Part shown: positions 26,301 through 37,600 of the stretch, one piece after another
Position numbering within the stretch: the stretch's first letter is position 1
Layout of the letters: the number at the start of each line of letters is the position of its first letter
From: Nissolia schottii
Lineage: Eukaryota > Streptophyta > Magnoliopsida > Fabales > Fabaceae
Reading direction: 5' to 3'
NCBI GenBank assembly: GCA_003254905.1
Contig: QANU01054017.1
Location: 415,682 to 479,681 of the forward strand
Length of the DNA stretch: 64,000 bases
Notes under the pieces: generated by a model
Database searches by the model: none
What the model was told of the DNA's origin: nothing
What the model saw: the letters and a program-made list of their open reading frames with translations, nothing else
Program-made: the position numbers and the translations under genes

Positions 26301-29300
26301 CAGAAGCCAACTTCATTTCAACAAAATTGGTGACTTCTCTGCATCTACCTCTGATTAAGCTACACCTATTTCAAGTGGAGGTGGGAAACGGCGCAATCGA
26401 GAGAGGGGTGGGTGGGCGGATGTGAAAACGTGGTCATACAAGTATAGGGCATCACCATCATTCAGAATTTCTTTGTTATGGAACTGGGAAGGCCCGAGGT
26501 GGTACTGGGGGCCGGTTGGGTGGCAAGTCTGGGTAAATCTGAAGGGGACTACAGAGACTTGACACTTAGTTGGATGGTTGATAGGGCCAAGGTAACTCTC
26601 AAGGGCGATCCTAGCCTTGGGAAAAGTCAGGCAAATGGAAAAATGACTCTCAATGCGTTGAAGAATAGGGAGATTTCTAGTGACTCCTAGGTTTAAAGCT
26701 GCAATACTGAGGAGGAGCCACCTATTTCAGCACCAACTTTGGAGTTATTACAAAGGTTTGATGATCTTTTTCAAGGAACATCTGGCCTTCCACCTCAAAG
26801 AGTGCATGATCATGCTATTGTACTCAGAGAGGGAGTTGACATACCCAATCTGAGACCATACCCTCATTACCAAAAGACAAAAATTGAGAAAATAATCGAT
26901 GACATGCTTCATATTGAGATAATCCGCCCTAGCACTAGCCCATTTTCAAGCCCTGTGATATTAGTAAAGAAGAAGGATAGAGGGTGGCATTTTTGTGTGG
27001 ATTATAAGGCCTGCAATAAGATTACAGTCCCGGATAAATTTCCACTACCAGTTATAGATGAGTTATTGGATGAGATTGCAGGTGCTACGGAGTTTTCTAA
27101 GCTTGACCTAAAGTCGAGATACCACCAAATCCGCATGAGGGAGGAGAATATTCCCAAGACCACTTTTAGGACCCATGAAGGACATTACGAATTTCTCGTA
27201 ATGCCTTTTGGGCTCACTAATGCCCCATCCACTCTTCAAGCATTGATGAATAAAGTGTTGAAATCACATCTCAAAAAATTTGTCCTTGTATTTTTTGATG
27301 ACATATTGGTGTATAGCAAAGACTTGGTCACTCATAGGGAGCACTTGCTGGTGGTATTTGACGTGCTGCGGCAGAATCAGCTGCTGCTCAATTGGAAGAA
27401 AAGTTGCTTTGAGAGAGAAAGCATTGAATATTTGGGGCATATCATCTCGGCTCACAGGGTGGCAGCAGATCCTAGGAAGATTAAAGATATGGTTGATTGG
27501 CCACCTCCTAAGGACCTCAAGGGATTGAGGGGATTTTTGGGACTTAGGGGATACTATAGAAGATTTGTGAAGGGTTATGGGAGTATTGCTTGGCCTTTAA
27601 CTCAGCTGCTGAAGAAAGACTGTTTTCAATGGGGATCAGAGGCAGAGGCTCCAAAAGCTCAAGGCTGCTATGGTTTCTGTGCCCGTGTTGCACAAAAAGA
27701 GCCAGCTGTGTCAATTTTCATAGAACATAAAACAAGATCTAAGACAAAATAGCTACTTGTTTCAGACAGCTGCTTTCATACCATTGAACAGGGGACAAAA
27801 CTGGCCCATCGGAACCTATATGCAAATTCAGTCCAGGTCATCTATAATAAGGGTTCATAGATTAATGAGCAAGATAGAGCTTATAAGTTTACAGCCACTA
27901 CTAATGTCTGAGAATTTGATACAACAAGTGCAACTCTATTAAAATCAAATTATTTAGTTCCTAAAACACTAGTAAGTTTAACTTCAGTTTTCAGTGACAT
28001 ATCAGCACAGTCAAGCCAGAACTCAACCAAACCAACATATAAAAATGCAATAATTATCTTTGAAGAACAAAAAGCATTAACATGTAAAAGTGACAACATT
28101 CTGATAATTACTTTACCGCATATGTACTTTTTCCCGAGCATTTACATCCATATCTGCGTGATAATAATCAGCAGAAATTCCTCTCTCCCGTAACTCCTTT
28201 GCAACCTAAAATTATCTCGACAAAAAAAGGGATAAGTATCTACTCTACCTCACAAGTAGCATATGACATAGAAACTAAATTATCCACATATTAACAAAAT
28301 AAAGCGCACGCTACATTAGAATTCAATTAGCTCAGTGCATTTGAAGACGTCTTGGCGCAATTGTCTATGTAGAAATTCTTGAAATGTGACATTCAAAATA
28401 TGTACACTTAAATGTTAGAAGAGAGCTAAATCAGCCATACCTGTTCACATTCCTTCCTAGAGAAGCAATAAACAATCCCGGATTCTTTATTTGGATAAGA
28501 TTCTTGAATGAATTCAGCAATTTCATCAATAGCTACCTTTCCAACGGAAGATTTTTCCTTCACCTGCAGTGTAAATTATGAAACTATGCGGTAATAGATC
28601 ATAAATTCCTTTTGTCTTGTTATTGAAGACAAAGATATAGCTTCCTTTTTTTTCTTTTGACGTGGTGTCTGAAGAAAACGTAAAAGTCTGTTAAAACAGA
28701 TATATTAACATACCATATAAAATAAGTTTGGCCTATTGACTGTGCTGACAAATTTGACACATCTTGGAATATGCAACATCTCCATCAGGTCATTTTGGAC
28801 CCTTTGAGTAGCAGTTGCCTGAATAATAATTACCAATATAGAAATCAAAATTAAGAATTCAAAGCAAAGGCAAATTACATCATTTTTCTAATAATTAACA
28901 GAAGTTTGAAAAATAAATACTTACCGTCAAAGCAACAATAGGGACATTAGGGAACTGAGTCTTGAGAATTCCAAGGTTCTTGTAGTCAGGTCGGAAGTCA
29001 TGGCCCCACTGACTACAGCAATGTGCCTCCTGAAAACCAAACCAACCAGAAATTAGACTGTTATTCACCTAAGAAAGCATTGTCATGAAACTCAAAGACC
29101 TCAGCTGGACAGTGGTTCGAGTGAGTCAGATATTTAGAATAAATTCATAAACTGTGCAAGCTGTGCAATGGAATTCACATTGTTGAATAAATGTGTATAA
29201 TACATGCAGCGAATAATCCAAAGAACAGACAACATCCTAGAAGCTGAAAAACATGATAAAAGAAAAATATTATTGACAAGGCGTGAAGAATAGTACAAAG

Positions 29301-31775
29301 AGAGTGGAGGATAAGAGATCCTTATTACAAAAAACAAGAACCAGAAAGAGAAACTATCAAAAGAGCAAAACTTTCCAAACTCTAAGAACGTCTGAGAGGG
29401 AAACCCCTCTAAAATGATCATGCGCTTTCCACCAAATAATAGCCAATCGCCTAATCCTATCCCTCAAGACCGGCTTGTCCGAATGTCTATCGTTAAAGAT
29501 ATGAGAGTTGCGCTCCCAACCAAATACACCAAACAGTGGCATAGACTGCACACAGCCACAAAGACTTGGCTTCCTTCCTCCTCCCCAAAGCCAACAAAAC
29601 TATTCAACAATTACTAATTCAAAGTTCTAGGAACCCAACTCTCATAAAAAATAACAAACATAGTATTCCATAAAGAATTAACAACCAAGTTAGAACTGTC
29701 AAGAACCATCAACTGTCCCCGCCACAGAAAGTCTTCTCAGTGTCTTCCAAGGCACAAGACAAATACGTAAGACTGACTCACACCAGCCAGAAAAGATCAT
29801 CTTCATTGTTGATAATAACAAGTTCACAACCTATGATGTATCTATATGTAATTACATTTAGCTAAAACAGGCTCATAAGTTAATCAGCAAATGAAGCAAA
29901 ATAGAACAATATTCCTAGAACACTTCTGCATTTAGTCTTAGAATCAACAACCATTGAAATTTATAAGAGCAATGAAATTAACAAACATAATCCACAAGAA
30001 GTCTATCTAGCATGTCATTATGAACTCACATCAATTGAAATTAGAGAGAGACGACCAGCACGATGGCATTTTTCAAGTTTTGACATAAACCTCTTGCTTT
30101 TTGATATCTTTTCTGGAGTGACATACAATATTTTGAGTTCCCCCTCACCCTTCTCCAGTGTCTTGTATATAAACTTTTCATCTTCCTTGCTTGTCATAGA
30201 AGTCAACATATATGATGGAATGCCTATTGCGGTCAAACCCATTACCTGTGGTATAGCCCCCAACCCAGGGGAAAAAAACGAGTTTAAGAGGAAAACCTTG
30301 TAAACTCATGGAAATGCTTATGGATCAAACATTTGAACTGGGTTTTTAACATAATGAAATGCACCTGATCTTGAATTAATGAAAGCAAAGGACTGACAAC
30401 AAGAGCAATTCCATCATGAAGAACAGCTGGAAGCTGGTAGCAGAGGCTCTTGCCACCACCTGCAGCCATAATGACCAGAACATCCCTTCCACTCAGGATG
30501 GCATTAATTATCTGTGATCAATGAGACTACTTGTTAATCAACTTGTACCAAAAAAAAAAAGTCACAATTCTTCAATAGGGGAAAAAGAAAAAATACCAAG
30601 TACAACCTTCAACCTACACATGTTGATAATTTGATTCACTCATGACAGCAAACATTAACCAACTTTTGAAAGGAAATAGTAACTAGAAACTAAGAGTATC
30701 ATCGGTCAAAGTACTTATGTAATAGTTAAACACTAAGAAACCAAACCAACCATTATGAGTTTATGACATCTCACATGAGAATCAGGTAAATAATCCAGGA
30801 CAGATATAGATATTCTTATTGTTGGGGTGGGGGATTGTTAATCAATTCAAAGGCGATAAGCCACTAACACCGACCATGGGGCTTGAACAATGAACCTCCA
30901 CGGCAGCCGTAGCCAAAACCACAACGTTAAGAAGCTGGAGCTCCCCCAACCAATGGAAAATATTAGTTACTTACAGGAACAAAACAATTTGAGTCATGTT
31001 AAGACTTTCCGAGCAAGTCACAAGGTCCACAATGATTTACTAAATCTGATGAGTTACAATTAGAGTGATCTCCTATCTGTAGTCCAAACTAACTAATAGA
31101 TTGTAACAGTGATGCATTAATACCCTTAACACGAATTGTTCTATATTAGAGAACCCGTTAATACCTTCCATAAAGTATGCTACCCGCTTCCTTTCTCAAG
31201 GAAATGCAGAAATGAGGGAGATCATACAATCCCAATGCTCAACTTCAGGCAAATTTCAGTTCAGAACAAAACATTGAACAAGTGCTTCTAGGGAGTAAGA
31301 GTAATACATTCTTATTTTTCTATCATTTTCAATCAAAAAAGAAAATAAAAATAAAGCATATTCATTTTACCTCTCTTTGATTTGCGCGGTAAGACGAAAT
31401 GCCAAAAATATTCAGCCTCACATCATCTGCTTGAGAATCCCACTCAAATTCCCCAGACCAGTTCTCCACCACAGAACTCGAAGCCCCATTGCTGACCTGG
31501 TTCTCAGATTCTTTACACGCTTCCACAATAGCACTCAGCTCGGATTTTCTCTCATACAACTCATCTTGCCTTTCCACTAACACTCTTATTTGCTCTGCAC
31601 ATTTGCACAACAGAAAAGAAAAGAGAGACATTAGTTTATGCCATGCGGATAACCATGTATACAAATTGAATGCGTTGAAGGAGAAAGTTAAAAAAGAGAG
31701 AGAACTGGGACCTTGGACATCTTGAATCTCAAGCTCGATGCTGAAAAGCTCATTGAGTACCTCGTTGGTTTCCAT
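14302..31775 (-). CDS. RECQL2: RecQ-type ATP-dependent DNA helicase, RECQL2-like
   Basis: A 3'-5' DNA helicase of the RecQ family, nuclear, unwinding recombination and replication intermediates; plant RECQL2 is considered the closest counterpart of the WRN helicase core. Coding exons: 31775-31712, 31594-31371, 30511-30365, 30245-30030, 29029-28925, 28818-28714, 28563-28441, 28205-28117, 24405-24369, 24268-24235, 18708-18656, 18298-18221, 17747-17682, 17174-17108, 17011-16958, 16786-16679, 16341-16277, 15569-15491, 15048-14831, 14481-14302. They join in phase to 2112 nt, 703 residues, close to the roughly 705 of the Arabidopsis protein. Walker A is AAGGGKS (K117). DEAH is D217-H220, split by intron 4. 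Helicase C motifs include [18 protein letters not shown] and [11 protein letters not shown] four-cysteine RQC zinc site (RYCQ...QC...DC...MCDNC) is followed by an HRDC-like tail ([12 protein letters not shown]). Intron 19 uses a GC donor. Introns 8 and 10 hold gypsy fossils. No break is seen in the coding exons. Confidence 0.93.
18340..18620. repeat. Dispersed-repeat-like block in RECQL2 intron 11
   Basis: The left end (CAGCTTAAGCTTTTTGGATG, then GGTTCTTGACAAGG) and the right end (GCTGCGAGGATGATTCATCC, then TTGACAAATAGC) show loose inverted similarity, as in short dispersed plant repeats. Family not recognised. It lies between exon 12 (ends 18298) and exon 11 (begins 18656) and does not touch either. 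Confidence 0.3.
18855..19313 (-). repeat. 3' LTR of the intron-10 gypsy element
   Basis: 459 bp. On the plus strand it begins TGTAACAACTGGTACC and ends GGGTACGTAACA; it pairs with 23259-23717 over its full length. Confidence 0.9.
23259..23717 (-). repeat. 5' LTR of the intron-10 gypsy element
   Basis: 459 bp and about 96% identical by eye to 18855-19313. The primer-binding site lies just inside it on the low-coordinate side. Confidence 0.9.
24505..27690 (+). mobile_element. Ty3/gypsy retrotransposon fossil in RECQL2 intron 8
   Basis: A 5' LTR spans about 24505-25040 (starts TGTTACATACCCC, ends CCTTACA). A Met-tRNA-type primer site (TGGTATCAAAA) follows at 25043. Parts seen: gag at about 25.08-26.1 kb (a region resembling the gag of the neighbouring intron-10 element, e.g. 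[11 protein letters not shown]), a protease region at about 26.2-26.6 kb, and reverse transcriptase at about 26.74-27.6 kb ([20 protein letters not shown]). Integrase and a 3' LTR are not present. CACAA occurs at both edges (24500-24504 and 27691-27695). The element is broken, with many breaks. It lies antisense to RECQL2. Its LTR opening resembles that of the intron-10 element, suggesting related lineages. Age cannot be read from one LTR. Confidence 0.8.
29100..29720 (-). mobile_element. LINE 3'-end fragment in RECQL2 intron 4
   Basis: On the minus strand 29551-29357 reads a typical L1-class ORF2 tail ([17 protein letters not shown], then [27 protein letters not shown]). It is followed by the 3' untranslated style of plant LINEs with CTCTTTGTACTATTCTTCAC. 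The fragment is truncated and dead. It sits between exon 5 (ends 29029) and exon 4 (begins 30030). Confidence 0.6.
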
Positions 31776-32077
31776 TGTCTAACGCTGGAATATTGTTCCA
31801 ACACCGAAAGTGTGATGGAAAAGGCATCAACGACACTGATCGTGCTAAAACGCAGGGCGAGCCCTGGGTTCACACTTGCGTTGTGTCGTGTGGCCTCTTC
31901 CCAACTATTTTGGTGAGAATGGATTTATTACTCTTTCTTTTAAAACTAGCTTAATATCGGATTAGTATCGGTGTTACTCACAAAAATTGTTTTAAATTTG
32001 ATGATGTTATTTTTTATTGAAATTATTTAACTTCTATTTTTTATATTTTTAAATATTAGAGATTAGAAAATGATAAT
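31776..32077 (-). promoter_or_regulatory. RECQL2 5' flank
   Basis: Only about 300 bp separates the RECQL2 start codon from the duplication of a Mutator-type insertion. The 5' untranslated region and core promoter should lie here. No convincing TATA box was found on the minus strand. Confidence 0.45.
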
Positions 32078-32086
32078 TTTAAATTA

Positions 32087-33771
32087 GAAAAAATGTTTAC
32101 ATAGGTCTCTAAATTTTTTTGTACCGTCCATATATGTTCTAAACAAAAAAAATAAACCTCTCGTAGATCTTTGAACTTTTTTATTGTTTCCTACGTTCAT
32201 CCCCTTGTCTATTTGTGATGTCACAACAACACACATGATCGTTGACTCGTTCTCTCTTCTTCACTTTCTCATCTTGGAAGCTGCAACTTGCTACCATCTT
32301 CCAGTGTAATCTTATTTCCTGTAAAAAAAAATCTCTAATCATCACCTACGGCTAACAATTTACAATCCAATAAAAGTTATAACAAAACCAATTTGAAACT
32401 CATATTTTGAATAATTGTTGAATAAATTAAACACATAATGTTACCTAATCAACAAATCCCTATATTGCAACCCTAATACCGTCCTGATACCCAAATTAAC
32501 AAATCAACAACAACAGGGTAATGCTCATTTTGATCCTTGAATGTGTAAGCTCGAGTTACTTTGGTCATTGAAAGAAATTGTAAGTTGTAAATTAAATTAG
32601 TCTTTCAATTCATTAGTTCACTATCATTATTGAATTGTCACATTTTTGTTGATTTATCACATTAAAACAGATAATAAACACAATTGAGATTGCAAATGAG
32701 TTGTAGCTGCACTTGAAACTACAAATGAAGTTGCTAAAGCAATTATGGTGGTAAATAAATTTGTAATAGCAACTAGGATTTGTAGCTTTGAGTGTCGTCA
32801 TAGTCGTATTTTCAGTCTTTAGTGTTGCCACACACCCTTTATAGTTATCACATTATACGAAAAATTAATGAAAATATAACAATGAATTGAGGGATTGATT
32901 TGACCTGTAACTTACCATTTCAAGGATTAAAAAATTAGATTTTGAATTTCAATAATCAAAGTGACTCGGGCTTACACTTTCAGTGATCAAAATAACTATT
33001 TCTCCAAATAACAACATTAAAATCATTATGAACCCTGAATCAACAAATCCCCAAATTGTAGAGACCAAATCCATAAAAAGGGGGAAAATCAAAAGAGGAA
33101 AAGAATAGAACAAAACCTGAAGAAGTGATGAGCAATTTTTGTCATGGTGTTACTCATAGATTTGGAGACGAGCTTTTCAATCTCTTGGTGTTGGACTCGT
33201 TGTTCTGAGGGTATGCGGTGATGCTTAGGATGGCTCTAAAGTCATACTCAAAGTTGTCGGTGAAAGCGGCACGTGCATGGTTTTCTTCATCAATTTGGGG
33301 GAACAATGGATTCGTAGTGGTTGTGGTCAGCCATGTCAAAGGAGAGAGATGTGAGAGAGCTGCAAATCTTTGCCGTGAATCTTCCTTAGCTTTCCCAACT
33401 CACCTCGAACCACAACAATTCCACTTTCTCACTCTTCTTTTATTTGTGCGAAATGGGTGACGATGAGTGCATAATGAAGGAGATTTCGGCGAAGAGGAGA
33501 GGGCTGGGGCAGGTGATGAACAACAAAGGTGAGTGAAAGTGTGAGATGGGTTTGGTGGAGTAAATAATATGACGATGGAAGATGGTAGCAAATTGTCGTT
33601 GTCATGGAAGATGAGGAAGTGAGGAAGAGAAGACGAGTTAACTGTCACGTGTGCTACCGTGACGTCACAAAAAAAAGCAGAGGAATGAATGAGAAATGAC
33701 AAAAATGTTTAGGGACTTAAGGGGAGTGTTTTTTTTTTTTTTGGTTCAATGACCTATGTGGGCATTACCCC
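32087..33771. mobile_element. Non-autonomous Mutator-type element upstream of RECQL2
   Basis: A perfect 9-bp direct repeat TTTAAATTA flanks it (32078-32086 and 33772-33780), the duplication length of Mutator elements. The ends are inverted: the left end reads GAAAAAATGTTTACATAGGTC, the right end on the minus strand GGGGTAATGCCCACATAGGTC. Similarity continues inward about 200 bp, including TGTGATGTCAC / TGTGACGTCAC and TTGCTACCATCTTCCA on both arms. No transposase was found. A smaller inverted-repeat element is nested inside (about 32516-33008). Confidence 0.8.
32516..33008. mobile_element. Nested inverted-repeat element (MITE-like)
   Basis: The left arm (GGGTAATGCTCATTTTGATCC, then GTGTAAGCTCGAGTTACTTTGG) is matched by the right arm on the minus strand (ATAGTTATTTTGATCACTGA, then GTGTAAGCCCGAGTCACTTTG). 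Similarity runs about 100 bp on each side. Length about 490 bp, no coding. The target duplication is obscured by a CAA repeat at the left edge. Confidence 0.6.
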
Positions 33772-33780
33772 TTTAAATTA

Positions 33781-34257
33781 TAAAATATTTAGTATGAGAA
33801 AGTGAAAATTGTTTAAGGAAAAAAAATTATCTAAAATACGTTAGTAGAAAAACTCAAATATTTAATTAATATTCATAAGTGAAATGGTAATGAAAGTTAA
33901 AAAAAAAAAAGGTATTTCAGCAAATAAAATTTTTATTTTTTACTAAGGGTTTCATGCAAAAAAATAAAAAAATAAAAGAAGGAGATAATGGTCAAACTTT
34001 AGACTTTCATGTTAACAAAGTAGATAGACTCATAATTGAATAAATATTTTAAAATTTTAATTTAGTAAAATTTGTACACGTATTCCTAGAGGATTGCGTA
34101 TGTGCTAATAATTTTTGGATGAATTAAACTAACATCCTCTTAGATTTAGTGAAACTATTGACTCGTTCAAATTTAAAAATTAATATGAAAATTTGATCAT
34201 TTATTTGATTTGATGGAACTAATGTCATTAATCATAGTACAATTTTTATTTCACTAA
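33781..34257. other. Spacer between two Mutator-type elements
   Basis: AT-rich DNA with no recognisable gene or repeat. It ends at the 9-bp duplication of the next element. Confidence 0.5.
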
Positions 34258-34623
34258 TTATGCAAACAGTACTGCTATACGTACACCCTAAACTCATACA
34301 CCATACATACACCCGTATAATAATACAGTGGGTCCCCTCAAATAAACACTTGCTCCATTCTCACTCCCACTCTCCCCCATTCGCACATGAACGCAACCTG
34401 CAAAAGCTTCTTGTTTCCACTGCGAATGCAAAAATAAGGATTGCAAAAACACGAAACCGTTCGTTTGCTCTTCACTCTCTTCATTCTCTTCGATCCCATT
34501 CTTCGTTCTTCATTCGATCTCGTCGTCTCTCTTTTCTCTCTTCATTGTCGTCTCTATTTTGCGAGGTCATTGTGCTCTCTGCACAAAGATTTACAAAACG
34601 CAACCAAAAAACATGCAAGAAAA

Positions 34624-37600
34624 TGAACACTGGTGAGTGCATCGAACTGAGTTCACTGTTTAGGCTTTCTTCGTCATTTGCTTTCCATTCGAGTTTCGTT
34701 TGAATGCATTTAGTTTAAACAACGATCTTCATTTTTTCGAGGAAGTTAGTGAGTCATTTGTGTACGTGTATGTATAATGTTTGTGCACTATGTATGCTAA
34801 AGTTTGTGCACTGTGTGTGTGAGTTGCTTGCATCTCACGTTGTTTATGTTCTGACTACTTATCTCTAAAGTTTTTGCATTTGTGGTGTAGTGTACTGTTG
34901 GTATTAGGGTTTTGTTTGTCGAATTGGAATCCGTCTAACTTTCTTTGATTTTTGTTCGAATGTATTTGGTTTAAAGAAGGATTTAACAACGATATTTGTT
35001 TTTCGAGAAAGTCAGTGAGTATAATGTTTGTGTAAGTGTATGTATAATGTTTGTGCACTCTGTCATATAATGTTTGTGCACTATGTCTATGTGTTGCTTG
35101 CATCCCGCGTTTGGACAATTCTGATATCGTGTTAAAGTTTGTGCATTCTGTCATACAATGTTTGTGCATTCTGTCATATATTGTTTGTACACTATGTCTA
35201 TGTGCTGCTTCTATCTCGCGTTTGGACAATTTAGGTACGGCGTTAAAGTTTGTGCATTCTGCCATATAATGTTTGTGCATTATATCATATAATGTATGTG
35301 CACTATGTCTATGTGTTGCTTGCATCCCACGTTTGGTCAATTCTGATTTCGTGTTAAAGTTTGTGCATTCTGCCATATAATGTTTGTGCACTCAGTCATA
35401 TAATGTTTGTGCATTATGTCTATATGTTGCTTGCATCCTGCATTTGGACAATTCTGATACCGTGTTAAAGTTTGTGCATTTTGCCATATAATGTTTGTAC
35501 ATTCTGTCATATAATGTTTGTGCACTATGTCTATGTGTTGCTTGCATCCCACATTTGGACAATTTTGATATTGTGTTAAAGTTTGTGCACTCAGTCATAT
35601 AATTTTTGTGCATTATGTCTATGTGTTGCTTGCATCCCACGTTTGGACAATTCCGATACCGTGTTAAAGGTTGTGCACTCTGCCCATAATGTTTGTGCAT
35701 GCTGTCATATAATGTTTGTGTACTCTTGCTTGTGTTGTTTAGGTTTATGGTCAACGCATATTTTGTTAAAAGGCTTTTGAATTAAATTCGTGATGTTAAT
35801 TGTTTCTTGACATAGACATGACTCCTCCAAGAAGATCACTCAAAGACGAAGCCGTTGCCAAGGACACCGGAAAAAAGGCTTTGGCATTGACACACAACCA
35901 ACATGATGACACCGAGAGCAAAAAGGTAATACACAATAAAACTTTGTCCATCTAATCCATTTAATTATGTGAAACTGTCTTGACACTATATATTGTTTAT
36001 GAATTTATGTAGTGCAAAATCGAGACACGCTGCTCAACAAAGCAATTAGCAAAGGTTTGCGCAGCATTGACCCGCAAATAGCGGGAAGATGTTGTGTCGA
36101 TGGGTTTTGGCCCATTGCTGGACATAGAGGGTGGTCAAGTAGACTACCCTTTGTTGCTAGCCTTGGTCGACTCTTACGACCTTAACGGTCACTTTCTTAA
36201 CACTCTACTGGGGAAGGTGGATGTTAAGACCGAGCTAATTTGTGCTGCTTTATGGATGCCATACCACGGTAAGTTATGCACACCAACAATTTGGGTTCTT
36301 CGCTTCTCCGTACACACACACACACACACACATATATATTTATCTCTTAAGACAAACACGCACGTTGACTATGACCGTGTTACCACAATTTTTGTGCAGG
36401 GGCGCGATTCACTAAGGTCGGGCCCGAACATGTTACGGTGCTAGCCCCGTTCAAAAATCAGACCCTCGTCCAACTTATATGGCGGCATTAAAATGATTTC
36501 TATGCCTAAACACTTGTCCGGTGTCAATTTCGGCATACTTGGAGGCAATCGTGGATGTAGACAACCCCCAACGTTACAACTGGAGTAGCTACATCCATGG
36601 GTACATCGTAGACGAGATCCGACAATACCGGAGAAACAAACTCAAGACAATAAACGGGTGCTTGTATGTCTTGGAGGTAATATGTGTGCCCTGCATCTAC
36701 TATTATTGATAAGTTAGCATATTCAATTATTATGTTAAAGTTTGTCCACTCTTTATACTCTGACCATAAAATTTGTGTAAAGTTTGTGCAAAATATCATA
36801 CAAAGTTTGTGTATATGTTACTGTAAAGTTTGTGCACTTTTATGTTGCAATGTATGTCACTAACATTCTCTCTTGCCTAAACAAGGTCCTATACCTCCAC
36901 AAGTACAAGTTCGGGCTTTTGACCTACTCAACGATCCATTCCCACCATTGATCAGGTATTGGATGTATGGTCAATTGATGGAAATGGTGAAGATGGAGAG
37001 GAAGAGCTCAATGGTAAGCATATTTATACCTGACTGTTTTTTGTTGTGCTTCATCTAAACAGTTTACTAAAGGTGCAATTGTTTACTTATATGTCAGGGA
37101 ATGTATGTTCATCGAACGCTAAAAAAGGTCAAGGCCTAGCCAAGGGACATGCTGGAGCCGGCCAACCAACAAGAAAGCAGGGGAAGGCAGGTGAGGAATG
37201 TATACACATGACGGGGGCTTAACAAGAAGCTAATCGTTGTGGTTGCGCCCGATCCCCCGCTAAAGTTAACGTGGAAGATTCCACAACAATTGAAGATGTT
37301 TGTTGTGGCATGTTGCTACTAACCTAACATGGCGAGCCAAATACGGAGGAAGCAACCCTACTGCAACATGATACACCGGTTGCAGAGGGCGACGTGGCTG
37401 CTGCTGTGTTGTCCACTCCAACCACTGTTGTGGACAGGCAAGTACATGCAAAATGTCAATAATTTTGTCCATGTGTAGGTATAAAGTTTGTACAATAATA
37501 ATACATCGTTTTGCTATAATTTTGTACATTGTACTGTATAAAGTCTGCACATTTTTCTCACAGAGTCTATCTTCCATTTGCAGTCAACTGCACAATGGCA

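Noticed and set aside
30840-30950. Possible tRNA-derived SINE in RECQL2 intron 3 (GTTCAAGCCCC-like box on minus)
   Set aside because: Only one box-like word; no A box at the right distance, no A-tail and no flanking duplication could be seen.
14302-31775. RECQL2 as a pseudogene because of its many transposon insertions
   Set aside because: All 20 exons join in phase to 703 codons with all helicase motifs; insertions are confined to introns.
35092-35730. Regular direct repeats resembling a CRISPR array
   Set aside because: Plant nuclear DNA; the units are contiguous 110-bp tandem repeats without unique spacers or cas genes.
34855-35754. Long minus-strand open frames reading repeats such as MHKHYMTECTNF
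   Set aside because: They are the antisense of the 110-bp intron array; the frame stays open only because the repeat lacks stops in that phase.
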